Shown here piece after piece: positions 63,876 to 64,000 of a DNA stretch of 64,000 nucleotides (the stretch's first letter is position 1; every line of letters starts with the position of its first letter). The translations under genes and the position numbers were made by a program. Under the pieces are notes generated by a model. It ran no database searches. It was not told where the DNA came from and saw nothing but the letters and a program-made list of their open reading frames with translations. Origin of the DNA: Acidobacteriota bacterium (lineage in GTDB: Bacteria; Acidobacteriota; Terriglobia; Terriglobales; Acidobacteriaceae); NCBI GenBank assembly GCA_021780415.1, contig JAJXYW010000055.1, positions 11,333 to 75,332 on the forward strand, in the 5' to 3' direction.

Positions 63876-64000
63876 AAGAGCTTGTTGAAGAAGAGGCCAC
63901 AGGCGCAGTTTTGCTGAGTTGCGGCATGGTTCGGTGACGAGATTTCGTTTGAATTGGCTCTGTAAGTTCGTTTTATAGGCTAGCTGACGTTGTCTGGAGC
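63876..64000. mobile_element. Probable end of an insertion sequence (truncated by window edge)
   Basis: From about 63876 the sequence TAAGAGCTTGTTGAAGAAGA starts a lower-GC, AT-richer stretch unlike its neighbours. GAGCTTGTTGAA(A/G)AA is a common terminal sequence of IS families. No frame is readable in the 125 bases seen. Confidence 0.35.

Overview
The window looks like a chromosomal piece of an Acidobacteriota genome, most likely order Terriglobales (Granulicella/Terriglobus/Edaphobacter-like). The grounds are high GC, a complete Gram-negative envelope gene set (LpxA/LpxI/FabZ, ExbB-ExbD-ExbD-TonB, SecDF-YajC), a VWFA-related exported protein, and several small repeat families (the one that reads GHPERSEG in translation, and RAYT-linked REPs) familiar from that group. 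The taxonomic call is an inference from gene content. I saw no rRNA, tRNA, CRISPR array or prophage.

Layout. 0-9.7 kb: mnmG (cut by the window edge), yceH, fabD, an exported hypothetical, a HAD-UbiA fusion and pheST. 9.8-14.3 kb: a perfect palindrome in front of zapB-like and zapA genes, a TlpA-type thioredoxin, a 6S RNA gene with its own promoter, an Lgt-like membrane protein and an RluD-type pseudouridine synthase. 14.3-23.6 kb: VWA protein, exported hypothetical, adenosine deaminase family protein, a protein tyrosine phosphatase, an APC permease, a 51-residue basic protein, UvrD/PcrA helicase and TrmJ. 23.8-27 kb: an adaptor/ABC/ABC-2 exporter operon. 27-32 kb: accessory stretch with a methyltransferase-nuclease fusion, small repeats, a low-complexity plus pseudo-receiver protein and a 1.3-kb gap that ends in a consensus promoter and structured leader for ompH. 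32-39 kb: ompH, lepA, an atypical acyltransferase, an MltD-like lipoprotein, a histone H1-like protein and a peroxiredoxin. 39.6-43.5 kb: SDR-LolA-like-fabZ-lpxA-lpxI operon. 43.6-48.6 kb: DoxX, MmcQ/YjbR, tyrS, a RAYT with its REPs, a CrtI-like oxidoreductase and infC (AUU start). 49-55.6 kb: Na+/H+ antiporter, response regulator with a basic tail, ftsH, SDR, TPR lipoprotein, STAS protein. 55.9-62.1 kb: exbD-exbD-exbB-tonB and secF-secD-yajC on the minus strand. 62.4-64 kb: a MATE transporter and a probable insertion-sequence end.

The most notable large-scale signal is strand composition. The plus strand is G-rich up to about 23.6 kb and C-rich from about 23.8 kb on, whichever strand the genes lie on. 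This is the pattern of a replichore boundary (terminus) or an inversion breakpoint.

Other leads are: three repeat-derived in-frame inserts in MnmG; PheT without its tRNA-binding domain; a methyltransferase whose specificity segment has foreign composition and whose end is frameshifted into a repeat; a structured ompH leader; a RAYT gene bracketed by inverted REPs; and several proteins carrying histone-like Lys/Ala tails.
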